Below are positions 5,645 to 6,216 of a stretch of 6,216 nt of DNA, one piece after another. The stretch's first letter is position 1. Each line of letters starts with the position of its first letter. Source of the DNA: Oscillospiraceae bacterium (lineage in GTDB: Bacteria; Bacillota; Clostridia; Oscillospirales; Acutalibacteraceae). Location: assembly GCA_902796295.1 (NCBI GenBank), contig CADBOL010000061.1, positions 1 to 6,216 on the forward strand, read 5' to 3'. The position numbers and the translations under genes were made by a program. The notes under the pieces are model-generated. The model was not told the DNA's origin. It did no database searches and saw nothing but the letters and a program-made list of their open reading frames with translations.

Positions 5645-6216
5645 ATGTCAGTAAAAGTTGCAATTAACGGATTCGGACGTATAGGCCGCCTTGCATTCCG
5701 TCAGATGTTCGGCGCAGAAGGTTATGAAATCGTTGCCATCAACGACCTTACCAAGCCCTCAATGCTTGCCAACCTTCTCAAGTACGATACCGCTCAGGGC
5801 GGTTACTGCGGCAAAATCGGTGAGAATCTTCACACCGTAAGCGCAGACGACGAGGCCGGCACAATCACTGTAGACGGCAAAACCCTTAAGATTTATGCAA
5901 TTACAGACGCCAACAACTGCCCCTGGGGCGAGCTCGGCGTTGACGTAGTTCTTGAGTGCACAGGTTTCTACTGCTCCAAGGACAAGAGCATGGCTCACAT
6001 AAACGCAGGTGCGAAGAAAGTTGTTATCTCCGCTCCCGCAGGCAACGATCTCAAGACTATCGTATTCTCAGTTAATGAAAATACACTCACAGCCGATGAT
6101 CAGATTATTTCCGCTGCTTCCTGCACCACAAACTGCCTTGCTCCCATGGCAAAAGCTCTCAACGATTATGCTCCGATCCAGAGCGGTATCATGAGCACCA
6201 TCCATGCTTACACAGG
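5645..6216 (+). CDS. gap: Type I glyceraldehyde-3-phosphate dehydrogenase, N-terminal 190 residues (runs off right edge)
   Basis: This glycolytic enzyme oxidises glyceraldehyde 3-phosphate to 1,3-bisphosphoglycerate with NAD in the cytoplasm, as a tetramer. The frame from ATG 5645 is open to the window end; about 190 of the usual 335-340 residues are present. Seen are the Rossmann motif INGFGRIGR (7-15), AINDL (31-35), whose Asp34 favours NAD over NADP, ECTGFY (104-109), KKVVISAPA (124-132), the active-site SCTTNCLAP with catalytic Cys160, and His187 in STIHAYT. The ATG has GGAGG 8 bases upstream and its own promoter. Codon use is that of a highly expressed gene: all three Arg codons are CGT/CGC and Asn is AAC in 9 of 12 cases, whereas rlmH next to it uses mainly AGA and AAT. 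Which paralogue this is cannot be judged from one window. Confidence 0.97.
   Translation, partial: MSVKVAINGFGRIGRLAFRQMFGAEGYEIVAINDLTKPSMLANLLKYDTAQGGYCGKIGENLHTVSADDEAGTITVDGKTLKIYAITDANNCPWGELGVDVVLECTGFYCSKDKSMAHINAGAKKVVISAPAGNDLKTIVFSVNENTLTADDQIISAASCTTNCLAPMAKALNDYAPIQSGIMSTIHAYT

Noticed and set aside
5759..5998. Minus-strand open frame inside gap
   Set aside because: It is a shadow of the strongly biased gap codons.
1..6216. Defence system, CRISPR array, insertion sequence, integrase site, tRNA or riboswitch
   Set aside because: Genes are closely packed core functions; no regularly spaced repeats, transposase motifs, cloverleaf or known riboswitch core were seen on either strand.

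Overview
The window carries seven chromosomal genes on two divergent strands and looks like a core housekeeping segment of an anaerobic Bacillota genome. Clostridia, perhaps an Oscillospirales/Ruminococcaceae-like lineage, fit best. This is inferred from Firmicutes-type FtsEX, WalJ (YycJ) and RlmH proteins, a PucR/CdaR-type regulator, AT-rich promoters with strong -10 boxes, G-rich ribosome binding sites and frequent non-ATG starts (GTG for ftsE, TTG for ftsX and murA). No mobile element, CRISPR array, tRNA or rRNA was seen.

Minus strand, read right to left: a 360-residue PucR/CdaR-family regulator (2602-1520), then ftsE (1471-557), then ftsX (564 to beyond the left edge; first 188 residues present). 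ftsE and ftsX overlap by 8 bases. The 48-base gap between regulator and ftsE shows no terminator, so the three are probably one transcription unit. FtsEX is the ABC-type complex that couples the cytoplasm to cell-wall hydrolases at division or elongation sites.

The divergent intergenic region (2603-2899) holds a good promoter for the regulator, two candidate promoters for murA, and a 26-base imperfect palindrome lying over the -10/start region of the upstream murA promoter.

Plus strand: murA (2900-4192, first committed step of peptidoglycan synthesis), a modest terminator-like hairpin (4199-4238), walJ (4250-5035, metallo-beta-lactamase-fold nuclease linked to cell-wall homeostasis), and rlmH (5037-5519, 23S rRNA pseudouridine methyltransferase), one base after walJ and without a visible ribosome binding site. 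A 125-base spacer with a perfect 13-base inverted repeat and an extended -10 promoter then leads to gap (5645 to beyond the right edge; glyceraldehyde-3-phosphate dehydrogenase, first 190 residues).

The unifying theme is cell envelope growth: FtsEX, MurA and WalJ flank one divergent control region, followed by ribosome modification and glycolysis. I see no evidence of a new defence or mobile system. The points most worth following up are the roughly 80-residue acidic tail on FtsE, the regulator-ftsEX linkage with its palindrome in the murA promoter region, and the inverted repeat abutting the gap promoter.
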